Source: Solicoccozyma terricola
Lineage: Eukaryota; Basidiomycota; Tremellomycetes; Filobasidiales; Piskurozymaceae
Assembly: GCA_001600875.1 (NCBI GenBank)
Contig: BCLD01000014.1
Coordinates: 62,001 to 126,000 of the forward strand
Length of the DNA stretch: 64,000 nucleotides
Reading direction: 5' to 3'
Both the position numbers and the translations under genes were made by a program. A model generated the notes under the pieces. It was given only the letters and a program-made list of their open reading frames with translations. It was not told where the DNA came from and did no database searches. Shown piece by piece: positions 23,873 to 33,801 of the stretch; positions within the stretch are counted from its first letter, which is position 1, and each line of letters starts with the position of its first letter.

Positions 23873-24806
23873 TCAGATTGAATCATATATACTAAGGGCG
23901 GCGAAACCATCGGAGTTGGAGTTAGAATGCAATCGCTCTTGTCGATTGAAACACTCGTCAGTCGAGTGACCATATTGGTGGTGAACTTCACAGTATTCAT
24001 TCGCTTTAGCGCCCAGTAACCGGTTACCATCCCTTCCCAACCTCGGACGCTGGTTTGACGCAGCTTGATTCCTAAGTGACTTTTCCATACGAGCATGCTC
24101 CTCGGCGATTCGTTGACGGTCCCTCTCCTGGATCACTGCTCGACGGACGTCACGACGTGAGATTGTTTCTGAGAGATAAAACCGAGAAAACGACCTGTCC
24201 ATATTCAGAAGGAAGAGCAGCAAGCATTGCAAATGGCTTGTACTCCTCGAGAAATTCCTTGGCGGTAGTTCCTTCCTTGATTGATGCTTTCAGCTCCTCA
24301 ATAGCTTTCTGGATATTCGCAAGATCCTCAGTAGGATCCTGGCCTTCTGCAGTCCGCGTGTTGTTCGCGATGTCGAAGAGCTGAGCCCGACGGTACGTCG
24401 ATGGTGTACTATACGCATCCTTGAGCCAGTCATATAACGCCTTCGGATTCGCACGACCGCTGTCATCGACCCACTCCCCGCCCTTCTTTCGTAGTAAATC
24501 CACCTGAACTTCAATGGAGAGCGAATCCAAGATGAGTTTCCGTGTATAGTAACCCCTGCCTCCACATCTTTCGATGGTACGCTCAGCTTGACGTCTTTGC
24601 CGCGGCGTCGAATCTTTATTGAGTATAACTAATCCACCTCGCTTCCTGAGGATATCCACAGGTTCCTTGAGAATATTTTCGCGTAGACCATTCGCAAAAA
24701 GAGCGGAAACCAGAGACGTATTCCAAGCGAAAAAGTTCTCCATACCCTCCAACTTCACCTCGATTTTGACCTGGGTCGAATGGGATGAATCCGATGAGTA
24801 TGACAT
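23873..24806 (-). pseudogene. Retrotransposon gag-like gene, frameshifted (copy A)
   Basis: A capsid-type gag domain related to LTR retrotransposons: FFAWNTSLVSALFANG, LILDSLS, LYDWLKDAYSTPSTYRRAQLF, FLEEYKPFAMLAALPSEY. After AALPSEYGQVV an extra T in a TTTT run shifts the frame relative to copy B. The downstream part continues in the next frame with RDRQRIAEEHARMEKSL and a zinc-knuckle-like C-x2-H-x4-H-x4-C (CEVHHQYGHSTDEC), then stops at 23873. No protease, reverse transcriptase or LTR is visible around it, so this is either a remnant of an element or a former host gene. It is a diverged tandem duplicate of the gene at 25304-26068. A spliced or recoded product is not excluded. Confidence 0.72.
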
Positions 24807-24879
24807 GATTTCGACGTGCGGTGTGCGAATTATGTGTTCGTATGTTTCCAAGTGCACCGTGCAGCTTGAAAATATGTGT

Positions 24880-25100
24880 GTGGAACGAGCTGTGGATTAA
24901 CGCACATTCAGCTCAGTGTAGTGAAGTCTAGAACAGGCATGGCAAGTCGATGAGCGGCAGAACAAGGTATTATTCTTGTTCACCTCGAACAAGGTTCAAC
25001 GGTTCTTTCGGCGCCGAGCTGATGACGAATGATGACGTAATTTCCCTTTTTTTGCGTGGATTATCAATTATTTCACCGAGCCGGGTGGGGGGGGGGGGGG
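24880..25100 (-). repeat. Upstream flank shared by the two gag-like copies (copy A)
   Basis: Upstream of gag copy A this stretch matches 26180-26400 before copy B: CAGTGTAGTG, TCTAGAAC, an AAGGTATTATT block, GATGACGAATGATGACGTAA at 25021 and a CGTGGATTATC...TTTCACC...AGCCGG end, followed here by a run of about 16 G (25086-25101). The promoter was duplicated with the gene. Confidence 0.7.
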
Positions 25101-25303
25101 GAAGGAATGAGCATCGACTTGTTCCATACAGACTGAAGGCAAAATGGCAACCGGGTTTTGTTGCAAAAAAGGCAATTGATTTTCCTAATCAAATAAAAAT
25201 CCCCCGTCGCGTACCCGTGTCGATGGTGATCTTTAAAGTATTCCATTTTGCTTCAACGCCCAGTAATCGTTTGCTTTTCCCATTGGCACAGACCGCTTTT
25301 CGA

Positions 25304-26068
25304 CTAAGTCGAACGTTTAGCTTTCTTCCTGTTGGGGTTTTCCAATAGGGGCTTTTCTCTTTTCAGCGATTTGGCAATGTTCTTCTCCTCCTCGTGCAGT
25401 TTTGCAATGCCTTGACGGACGTGATAAATTCTTATTGTTTCGGAGCGATAACACTCAGAAACGACTTTCTCGTACTTGGGAGGAAGAGCAGCAAGCATTG
25501 CAAATGCTGTATACTCTTCAAGGAACTCTTCGAGGGTCAAGTCTTCATCCATTGATGCTTTCAGCTCGTTAATAGCATCCACAATCTTGGAAAGAGCTGG
25601 ATAAGGATCCTGGCCTGGTTCAACTCGTGTAGTGCCTGCAATGGCAAACAGCCGAGCCCGACGGGATGTTGATGGTTGACCATACTTGACTTTGAGCCAT
25701 TCATACAACTTCCTTGGGTTCGGACGACCCTCTTTGTCGATCCACTTTCTCTTCGGTAATTTGTCCCGAACACCACGGGAGAGCGAATCCAATATGACGG
25801 ACCGTGTAAAGTCGGCACCGCGTCTACATTCTGCAGCCCAATGTTCTCCCATATACCCGAGGACAACTTCATGATCCTCAATAATATGATCTTCGTGGCC
25901 GTTCGCCTCAAGTGCGTCTTTCAGGGATGCATTCCAATCGAACCAATTATTCATATCCTCCAACTTTGGGTCCACCTCAACTACCTGATAAGCAGGTGTT
26001 TCAGGTGTTTCCGATAAACCCTGATAAGGAGATGGAGATATTTCAGGTGTTCCCGACGACTCTGACAT
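25304..26068 (-). CDS. Retrotransposon gag-like protein (copy B), intact
   Basis: Single-exon frame of 254 residues from the ATG at 26068, which aligns with the start of copy A (shared EIMSxSS beginning). It keeps the gag capsid-type fold signature: NNWFDWNASLKDALEANG, VILDSLSRGVRDKL, LYEWLKVKYGQPSTSRRARLF, FLEEYTAFAMLAALPPKYEKVV. It ends in a very basic tail (NRKKAKRST) and lacks the zinc knuckle present in copy A. No pol gene or LTRs adjoin it. An intact gag frame standing alone, with its own duplicated promoter, could be a domesticated host gene, or simply a young solo fragment. The function is unknown. Confidence 0.7.
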   Translation of the reverse strand: MSESSGTPEISPSPYQGLSETPETPAYQVVEVDPKLEDMNNWFDWNASLKDALEANGHEDHIIEDHEVVLGYMGEHWAAECRRGADFTRSVILDSLSRGVRDKLPKRKWIDKEGRPNPRKLYEWLKVKYGQPSTSRRARLFAIAGTTRVEPGQDPYPALSKIVDAINELKASMDEDLTLEEFLEEYTAFAMLAALPPKYEKVVSECYRSETIRIYHVRQGIAKLHEEEKNIAKSLKREKPLLENPNRKKAKRST

Positions 26069-26179
26069 GATTTCGTCGTGCGGTTGTGTCAAGTAGGCTT
26101 TGTAGGTGTTCGTATATTCCGGGGTGCACCGCGTAGCTTGAAGATATCTATGAACGAGTTGTGGATTGGCGCGCAGAGC

Positions 26180-26400
26180 TATTCGTCTTCAGTTCAGTGT
26201 AGTGTGCAGTCTAGAACGCAGGCCTAGAACTCACCTGTCTCGTGATAGGCAAGTTGATGAACGGCGAAGACCAAGGTATTATTTTTGTTCAACTCGCGAG
26301 TGACAATAATATTTTCTGCGCCGATCTGATGACGAATGATGACGTAATTTTCTTTTTTCCCGTGGATTATCTATTATTTCACCAAGCCGGCGGGGGGTGG
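26180..26400 (-). repeat. Upstream flank shared by the two gag-like copies (copy B)
   Basis: Counterpart of 24880-25100, carrying the same ordered blocks with GATGACGAATGATGACGTAA at 26328. It ends in a G-rich stretch. The distance between the two copies is about 1.3 kb. Confidence 0.7.
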
Positions 26401-26646
26401 GACTGCGTAGATCGTACCACCTCATCCAGTCCATCGAGTCCACATCGATCAGCATCACACTGTCATCTGAACACACACAGCACAGCATCGAATTCCTCAC
26501 ACACAACCAGTCGCCGTTGCTATACACGGATTCTCAACTTAAAGGGACTGCGAAACCCAACCATTCGGACTTTCAATCTCCCAACACCTCGAACATACAC
26601 CTGGCACTGAAATCACATACTAAACCCACCTACCAACTTCACCATC
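26401..26646. other. Promoter region of the GLTP gene
   Basis: About 250 bp between the gag copy B flank and the GLTP start codon. It contains CACA-rich sequence and no recognised gene. Confidence 0.4.
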
Positions 26647-28023
26647 ATGACCACCGACAAGATCGATACGATGACTGGAGAACCTATTCCGTTCTATAAG
26701 ACGATCAAGATGGTGAGTGTGCACTGTGAGCGTAACGAGGACTGTGTCCGTTGAGCGGAGCGAAGAATGTCTCTTCTTGCGAGCGAAGCGAGGACTGCTG
26801 TCTTCTCTTCTTCTTCGCGAGCGAAGCGAGCACTCATTTTTCCCGAGCTTAGCGAAGACTACTTTCTCTGCGAGTGTAGCGAGCGATACCTTGTTCGCGA
26901 ACACAGTGAGCACTAGTCTCTGCATGCCCCACGAGCATTGCTCTCTTGGTGAACGTGGCCAGCACTGCTTCTTTTCGAGTGCAGTGAGCAATACTTCCTT
27001 TGTTGGTCTTCGTGAACCCAGCGAGCAGTACTGTATGGCGAGCGATATTCTTTGGCTGGGACGTATACCGAGCCATACTCTACATCTTCGAACCCCTACA
27101 AGACCTCCATGAACTGACGTATTCCAAACCCTTCTCCTTTCTTCTTGGCCATGTCCAACGTAGAACTGGAAAGATGTCCCGATAGAAGGAGGTATCCCAA
27201 CTGCTGAATTCTGTCTTGCAAGTGATGCTGTGGTTGATTTCTTTGGTGAGCGGGAGAAGCAACTCTTAAGACTACGTAAAACAAATCCCGACTAACTCGT
27301 GTTTTGGTTTCGATATCAGATCTATTCAGTAACCCTGCTTTCGCAGTGGTACAAAGCGATCTAAGTAGTAAATTGGCTGTTCGTACTCATACCCCTCTAC
27401 ACCTCTTAACAGGGACAGCAATACTAAACCCCTGACTTTTCCTCTCTCTCATTCCAATAGAAGATCCGAACTCGACTTGAACTTCATCCAGAGGAAGCAT
27501 CGACCATCGAGTCTATGCTAGCTCATGAGAAAAACGAGGAGCCAAAGCATGCTACTGGGAGTTTAACGTGGTTATGTCGGTGCGTTGTGGAATGCACCGA
27601 ATCCACAAAGTTCAAACTACTTGGCGCTGACGATTTGCATACGTCGGTAGAACATTGGATCTCATATTAATTGGATTACGTGAAAACCTTGCTAAACCAC
27701 AAGAGGAGATATCGACTTCCTTGACTCGTGCGTATGAGTTGACTTTAAAGCCATATCATCCCTATCTAGTCCGACCTGTGTTCTACGTGAGTTCTCCTCT
27801 CCTCACTTTTTCACAGACGAGCCTCTCAGGGAAAGCTGATCCGTGATCATTGCGGTGACAGCTCGCGATGAAAACTTGTCCATACCGTTCGAATTTTTAC
27901 CCTCGTTTGGGAACACCAACGGATGTCGTTCAAGCTGAATTGAAAGAATGGTTGGACGGACTAGATAGAGTGATAGTGAGGATGAAGGTCGTTTATGCGG
28001 AGGGAGGTTACGGGAAGATCTGA
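26647..28023 (+). CDS. Glycolipid transfer protein family member
   Basis: Cytosolic carrier that moves single glycolipids or related sphingolipids between membranes. Six exons (26647-26712, 27164-27245, 27320-27378, 27461-27579, 27651-27786, 27862-28023) encode 207 residues, the usual size for a one-domain GLTP. Family features: WKDVPIEGGIPTAEFCLAS, DLFSNPAFAVVQSDLSS with the lipid head-group Asp, the KHATGSLTWLCR block that carries the conserved Trp, and the LKPYHPYLVRPVF His-containing segment. Intron 1 (26713-27163, 451 bp) is filled with the CTTCGCGAGCGAAG repeat; the other introns are 75-85 bp. Confidence 0.88.
26745..27090 (+). repeat. Intronic CGCGAGCGAAGCGAG repeat array (GLTP intron 1)
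   Basis: About ten degenerate units in the transcript sense. The best, at 26813-26832, is CTTCGCGAGCGAAGCGAGCA, identical to the RPL22 unit, followed by CTCATTTTT. Later units decay (GCGAGTGTAGCGAGCG, GCGAACACAGTGAGCAC). Confidence 0.85.
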
Positions 28024-28899
28024 AAAGAAGCATCGGGGGGTAGTTTGTATCAACGTTTTTCTTTCTCTTTCTTTCTTTTAGATGGCTGGTAAAGCGTCGT
28101 CGTTGTGTTTCACCAATTCGCAAAGCATGTGTGTATGTACAATGCATGTTTGTATGTCGTCGCCGGCCCTCACCACCACCACCTCTGACCCTTCTTCGTC
28201 CTAACCACGCGTCGAGGACAGGCGGGGAATGCAACAACAGGGGAACAAGATCGGCAAGGTGAAGGTGGTGGATAGCCATCAAAGAGTGGTCAGACGAGGT
28301 CTGCGTGATAGCTAGGTGTCCATCCCTACCGTCCATCAACTCAAAATGCCCGCAGACCGCAACACTTCCGCCGCACCCTCGTTCCCGGGAACCACCACCC
28401 ATTCCACCTCGTCAAAACCAGCGTCCGATCGTGCTGCGGAGTCTTCACACCTCGACCTTTGATTCTGCTCATTGGTATTGCTATCAGGCAGTGAGTTGCT
28501 TTTGAATCTGGTCATAACCCTCGCTATAGCTAACTTTTTGTGTCTCCACGGCATCAGGTGAACATCCTAGCTGCTGTGCGTAGAGAACAAAAGAGATTAC
28601 CACCCTCCTCTTGCTGAATTTTTGCCCGTGTCCTCGACAGCTCTGTCCCCAGGAATCGCTACTAGACACAGAGACAAACTCAAGGTCTTCGCTGCTGTCA
28701 CGTACACTGCGGACGTCCTCAGAAAGACATCAATTTCTCAGCACAGCGCATCGAGTCACGTCGGAAAAAAGTTGCGCGACTTTGTGTATGGCTACGGAAA
28801 AGGTTCGCTCATCATGGAAGAGTGTCATGGCATATGTTATTTTTGGATATATGGGGTCCACTTTGCCTTCTCTACGTTATCATACACGCATGCAGTGCA
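28024..28899. other. Intergenic region with a possible small ORF
   Basis: 876 bp between convergent genes. An ATG at 28346 opens a 38-codon Ser/Thr-rich frame ending at 28462, with no recognisable homology; it may be chance. Nothing else was identified. Confidence 0.35.
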
Positions 28900-31522
28900 T
28901 CACATCCAGAGGGATTTAGCAAATTTGGGCAACTCCTGAGGTCCCGGAAAGTTGCTCTTGGGAGCCTCCTCGCAGAATGTCTCAAAATCCTTCGGCAGCT
29001 TGCCTTCGTTATAGTAGGCATGTGTGATCTTGGTCATGCAGTCACTGAAGGGGACGAGGTAGGAATGTCCTGTGAGGTTGAAGCTGCTTAGCAGATGGAT
29101 AGAATGCATGGACCCAAGCTCGCTCACCGGTGGCGTTCTGAATGACGTGCCTGCTTTGGCCTGGATATCGTTGAGCCATCTCACGGCCCGAAATGGCTGG
29201 GGTGATGGGGTCGTCTATTGCGAGAGGATTGAGTGCGGGGTCCTGCGGAATGATTTCTAAGATACTCACGACTATTGGATAACACGAGGATGGGGTTCGC
29301 CAAAGAGCTCTAAGAGGAGATGGTCGAATCAGCGGATATATGCAGATGCGGTTGGAGCCATGCTCACATTCCAAGGGCCCTGGATGGTCGTCGTACGCAA
29401 GATTGAGCATTTTAATATCGCTGTGGTCATGACGAGCAACTCACCTCAAACCTTTCGACGGGATCCTCGCTGCGAGGCCAGAATTGACATCCACCGTGCT
29501 GCTCCATGAGGTTGACGCTGTAGATGTATCGCTCTATAAGATGCGCCATCGGAACCCCCAACTCGCTCCACTCACGTAGCTCCGAACGTCGGGGAGACCT
29601 TTTGCACGACCTTGAGTAAATCATCTATCATTACCTCCGCTGTCGGGAATGGCTCTCCCTCCACATATGGAGGCATGTCGGCACATGACACCGCTAGACG
29701 GCCCAGGTCTGTCTGCCCGTTAAAAACGAATCCGTCCGGGTCTGCTTTGGGGTGATATGGAATGGGTCTGGCGGATCGAGAGACGAGAGCCGAGGCATTT
29801 CCTTGCATGGCATCGGCAAGCGTACGGGCGAATCGACCCCAACTTGAAGGGGATTGCATGACCTCGAATAGTTGGGCTGCACGTATTCGCATTGGGAGTA
29901 TCAGCCGTAGAGTGCGAATGGCATAAGTACCATCTCAGGGACTCACATCTCACCATTCCTGATTTCAATACGGCGTTTCTCCCCTTCGTCACGATGGGCT
30001 TTGGGTTGTCGTACAGATCCTTGATGAACGAGTTGATCCGGTTGCTAACGTCCTCCCCACTCTTGTCGCCCTTTTGAGTCAACGCACAGTCTTCAGGTCC
30101 AGCAACAAAGCACTCTTGAGCGAATCTGCGGTACGATTTCCTGATACGACGAATGGAGAAACATCAGGAGAATGATTCTGGACTTCCTTGGTTTCCCCCG
30201 TGGGCTTACTCTGCGTCGCCGAGAAGCATACCGAGTAGTTTATAGTTTTCATAATGCTCGCCCGTCCAGCTATATGGGGAAATGGCTTCAACATGATTTG
30301 GTTGTCTCGGCGTGTGCATGTACTCACTCGGGAGGACTTGCGACTCCGTGAGCGACAACTCGGCCAATCTTGTTTGGTAGCATGTTGATGAGATATTCGG
30401 CTAAACAGATCCATCACCCCGTCAACCTAACCCCCTCTCTTCAAACCGGTGCAAAACTTTCACTCACCAACAATCGTACCGTAGCTTCCCCCAATGAAAT
30501 TAATCGGCGCATCTTTTCCCTCGAGGGCTTCTGACAATCTTTCCATGTCCCTGATCAAGATCGTTGTTCCCATATACTTGAGAACGTCCGCGCCCAAATT
30601 TTCACCACAAATCTCAGCTTGACCCTGAATAAGTCCCAGAGCCTCCTTCTGCTGCTCTACCAGAGATCCAAGTGCCTCCTTTGTGAATGGGTCAGTAGGA
30701 ACCTCGAAAGTGCTCTCTAGAACAGTATTGGCCTTGTATACCGCCGCTTCAGCTGCTGAAGCGTGGCATTGCACGTTAGGTACCGTCCGACCTAGTCCTC
30801 GACCATCCCACGAGATAAGGTCGTAACGCCCTCCAATGGCATCAAACAGGTTCCTACCAAGACTGAACGATGCGCTGCGTCCTGGAACACCAGGTCCTCC
30901 GTAGTTTGCCATAACAGAGCCTAATCGGTGGCTCTTCGGAACCGTTGCAGGGATTTTGGAAACTGATAGCTTGGTGACTCCGACGGAAGGGTCGTTGTAG
31001 TCGGTTGGAACCCTGAGAAAGGGATAAATGCTGTCAGGATGGGGGAGCGTGGCTAATTCCAAGACCATTGTTCACCTACTCAAAGGTCCCACAGAACACA
31101 GTCTTGTCCTCCCAGCATGGTTGCCAATCAATGCCCTTGTGGTTCTTGCCATGCTAGAAGGGATGCGCGGTCTGTCAATTTTTATCATCGTAACCAGTTG
31201 ACGAACTAACATGGCGACCACAATGACCTGCCAGCTGGTGCGACAGCAATCCCAGGGCCGCTACACCTAACAGCGCTCTAAAAACCACCTTCTTCACCGG
31301 TATCGACTGAGTGGTCGCTTCCTCGACTTCATCTCCGTTTTGGCCGTTTTGGGAGTTGAAATCCGCGTGCTCCTGACTGAAGCCCAACTTCTCAGGATCT
31401 TGCATTGTAGGCTGTGTGTTATGCTGAGCGATCATACCGATGCTCAATCCATTTGTCTGTTGACCCTTACGCCGGATCTGAACCTTGGTCGGCATTCTCC
31501 GAAGGGTGACTGACCACCACAT
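28900..31522 (-). CDS. TAP-like alpha/beta hydrolase (peptidase S33 family), membrane anchored
   Basis: Twelve exons join in phase: 31211-31522, 31080-31153, 30468-31012, 30328-30400, 30210-30269, 29947-30140, 29576-29876, 29445-29517, 29368-29379, 29270-29309, 29128-29214, 28900-29069, for 646 residues. It resembles tripeptidyl aminopeptidases and other S33 hydrolases. The oxyanion motif is NYGGPGVPG, then ISWDGRGLG, the nucleophile elbow GGSYGT (Ser), Asp in SNSHDPITP and His in GHSYL, so the catalytic triad is complete. FVAGPEDCAL and GGCQFWP are typical of the C-terminal TAP-like domain. A basic N-terminus followed by FRALLGVAALGLLSH predicts a type II membrane anchor. Met at 31495 (MPTKVQIRR) is an alternative start. 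Exon 9 is only 12 nt. The substrate is unknown. Confidence 0.85.
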
Positions 31523-31617
31523 GGCACCAAATTAGGTCACGTGATCATGTTTAGATAGGCAATTTGGCGAAGTCAGGGTTATTATCATCTATAAGGACAA
31601 GGAGGGACATCTCCCAA

Positions 31618-33430
31618 TCAAGCAGCACAAGCATCAACCACCAACTTCTCCGCCTTCTCCCACTCTGGCAACAGTGCATCGTACACTCTCACCGCCTCTT
31701 CATTCGGCTTCACCATGAGTTTCAAACCTTGATCCTCAGCTGCTTCTCGCATCGTACCCTCTGCATCCTCGTGACTTCCAGTCTCTCGTCTCCAAGCTGT
31801 CATGCCTAGGATCGCACCACCGATACTGGCACCTGCCGTACTGGTGTAACAGTATACTTCGGCGTCCATCACATCCGCGAGAACCTGGAGGACGACGACA
31901 TTCCCACTCGTCCCACCTGTTGCAATGATTCGACGTGGTTTCCCACCTTGATGCGGGAGAAGAGCTACGGTTCGAGATCTCATGGAAAGGAATTGTCCTT
32001 CAACTACCGCTCGTACGTCGATTTTCCCATCCTTGAACGATTCGATACGATTCCATCCTCCATCTGAACCACGTTCGAACCTGAATGTACCCTCGACTCC
32101 ATCCGGTATAATCTCCTTCAAATCAAAGTAAAACCCAAGTTTCCCATCATTACCCGGTATCGTAGTTTGCAACGCTTCATTGAATGCATCCCAACTCTCT
32201 CCAACAGCTGTATCCCTGACGAGTTGTCGTGTCAATGAACCATTTTTGAAGCACAACATGCCCATGTACGAGCCTGGTGCAGTGGGATGAGCGAGGAGAT
32301 GTGAAGTCGTGGTTCGAAGTGGAGGTGGTGATGGCGGGAGGGTGATTAGTAGGGTTGTGGAAGTACCAAGGGAGACGAGAGCGTCAGATGGGTTGGTTAG
32401 AAGGATGATTGAAGCAGGGTTGTCGCCTGTGAATGGAGCGATCACGCATTCTGTGCCAGCCCCGGGGGGGGGGGGGATCACATATCAGCTTTCTCGTGAT
32501 GGATTATGCGGAAACGAACCCAACAACCACCACTCACCATCTGAAAACCCAAATCTATCCCTCCACCACTTCCCAATCCTTCCCACTGACTTCCCACCTT
32601 GCACCGGATCCGCTCCCAACTTCACCTTCAACTCGTCACCTCCACATTCCCTCACCAACTGAGCATCCCATTTCCGCGTATCGATATCCATGAGATTCAT
32701 ACCTGATGCGTCTGCTTGATCGGGTGGAGCGAGTGATTGAATGAGGAGAGTGGAGAGGAATGAGGAAATGAGAGTGATGTGAGCTGTACGTGAGTATGTT
32801 GATGGATCTTCTTTGTATAGCTGGTACGCCGCCTCAATAAATCGTTAACGTGCTAGTACGATGGAATATTCAGAAAATCAGCCAACTCACCTTCCGTATT
32901 TGAGTCCCTGTGAATCGTTCATATGCTCTACTTCCCGTTTTATCACTCAACGCCTGTGCGCCACCAACTGCTCTTTCCAATTCCCTGCACTCCTTGGTAG
33001 TCGACGAGTCCTGCCAGATTGGAGAATCCAATCGAGAATATACGACGGATGGGTCGAGTTGGGATGATAGTGTGGATGAGGAGGAGAGAGCGGAGAGTGT
33101 TGGGAGGAACTCGGATGTAAGGTAGACGGAACCATGTTGTTGAGCGGCACCACCAACACCTCTAATCCTTCCAACAACCTCCTTCCCCATCTTCTCACTC
33201 ATCCTCTCGAAACACAACTCGAGCGCCTCAACCCAACATGCCGTAGGACATACAGCTACACCACCTTTCCTGTGTATACTCCCATCCTTGGTCCCATATT
33301 GCGGGAGATCACGATCAAAGTGGACGGCAGCTTCGTATACGAGCTCGCGGGATGAATCGATGAGGGAGAGTTTGAGTTGTTGGGTGGATAGATCGAGGCC
33401 TAGGAAGAGGTGGGATGATTGTGTGGCCAT
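31618..33430 (-). CDS. XKS1: D-xylulose kinase
   Basis: FGGY-family sugar kinase that phosphorylates D-xylulose and feeds pentoses into the pentose phosphate pathway in the cytosol. Three exons (32891-33430, 32538-32820, 31618-32450) encode 551 residues. Visible features: FLGLDLSTQQLKLSLID (first phosphate-binding motif), GGAAQQHGSVY, SPIWQDSSTTKECRELE, RFTGTQIRK, the later VSLGTSTTLLI phosphate-2 motif and IIATGGTSGN adenosine motif. The start is placed at MATQSSHLFLG. An in-frame ATG 51 bp upstream exists but adds an unlike extension. Intron 2 contains a run of about 13 C upstream of its acceptor. Confidence 0.92.
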
Positions 33431-33801
33431 GTTGTGGATGATTTGTGGATGGTTTGTGGTTGAGAGGATGTCACTGTTCACCTTCTCGACACCAGACTCG
33501 ACTCTTTAAGTGGTTTGCGACGCGGTGTTGGTCTGTCTCCGAGTTATCGCCGGGTATACACCGAATAGTGGATGGAACGGACATCACGAGTGACGTCGAG
33601 CTGGATGGTGATGACGATGGGGAGATGGAGATGATAGCGATGGAGATGGCGGCGACGGCGACGGTGACGGTGACGGTGACTGAGAAGTAACAACCGATGG
33701 ACCCCAGACGCAGCAGCGATCATTGATCGGATAAAGCCCTATCCTACCGTCTCCCAATTATTACATGCAACCCATCTCTATCATCCCCTTTCCCTCCCTC
33801 T
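33431..33801. other. Intergenic region, XKS1 promoter and LAT1 3' end
   Basis: 371 bp with a GATGGC/GACGGTGACGGT-rich stretch at 33600-33690. No other element was recognised. Confidence 0.4.

Noticed and set aside
23873..26068. A complete LTR retrotransposon
   Set aside because: No LTRs, protease, integrase or reverse transcriptase sequence was seen within the flanking DNA; only gag-like frames are present.
28346..28462. 38-codon Ser/Thr-rich small ORF
   Set aside because: No homology, no clear promoter, and a length expected by chance; mentioned only in the intergenic entry.
31495..31522. Choosing the downstream Met as the hydrolase start
   Set aside because: Both starts are possible; the longer one was kept with the alternative noted because nothing in the sequence decides it.
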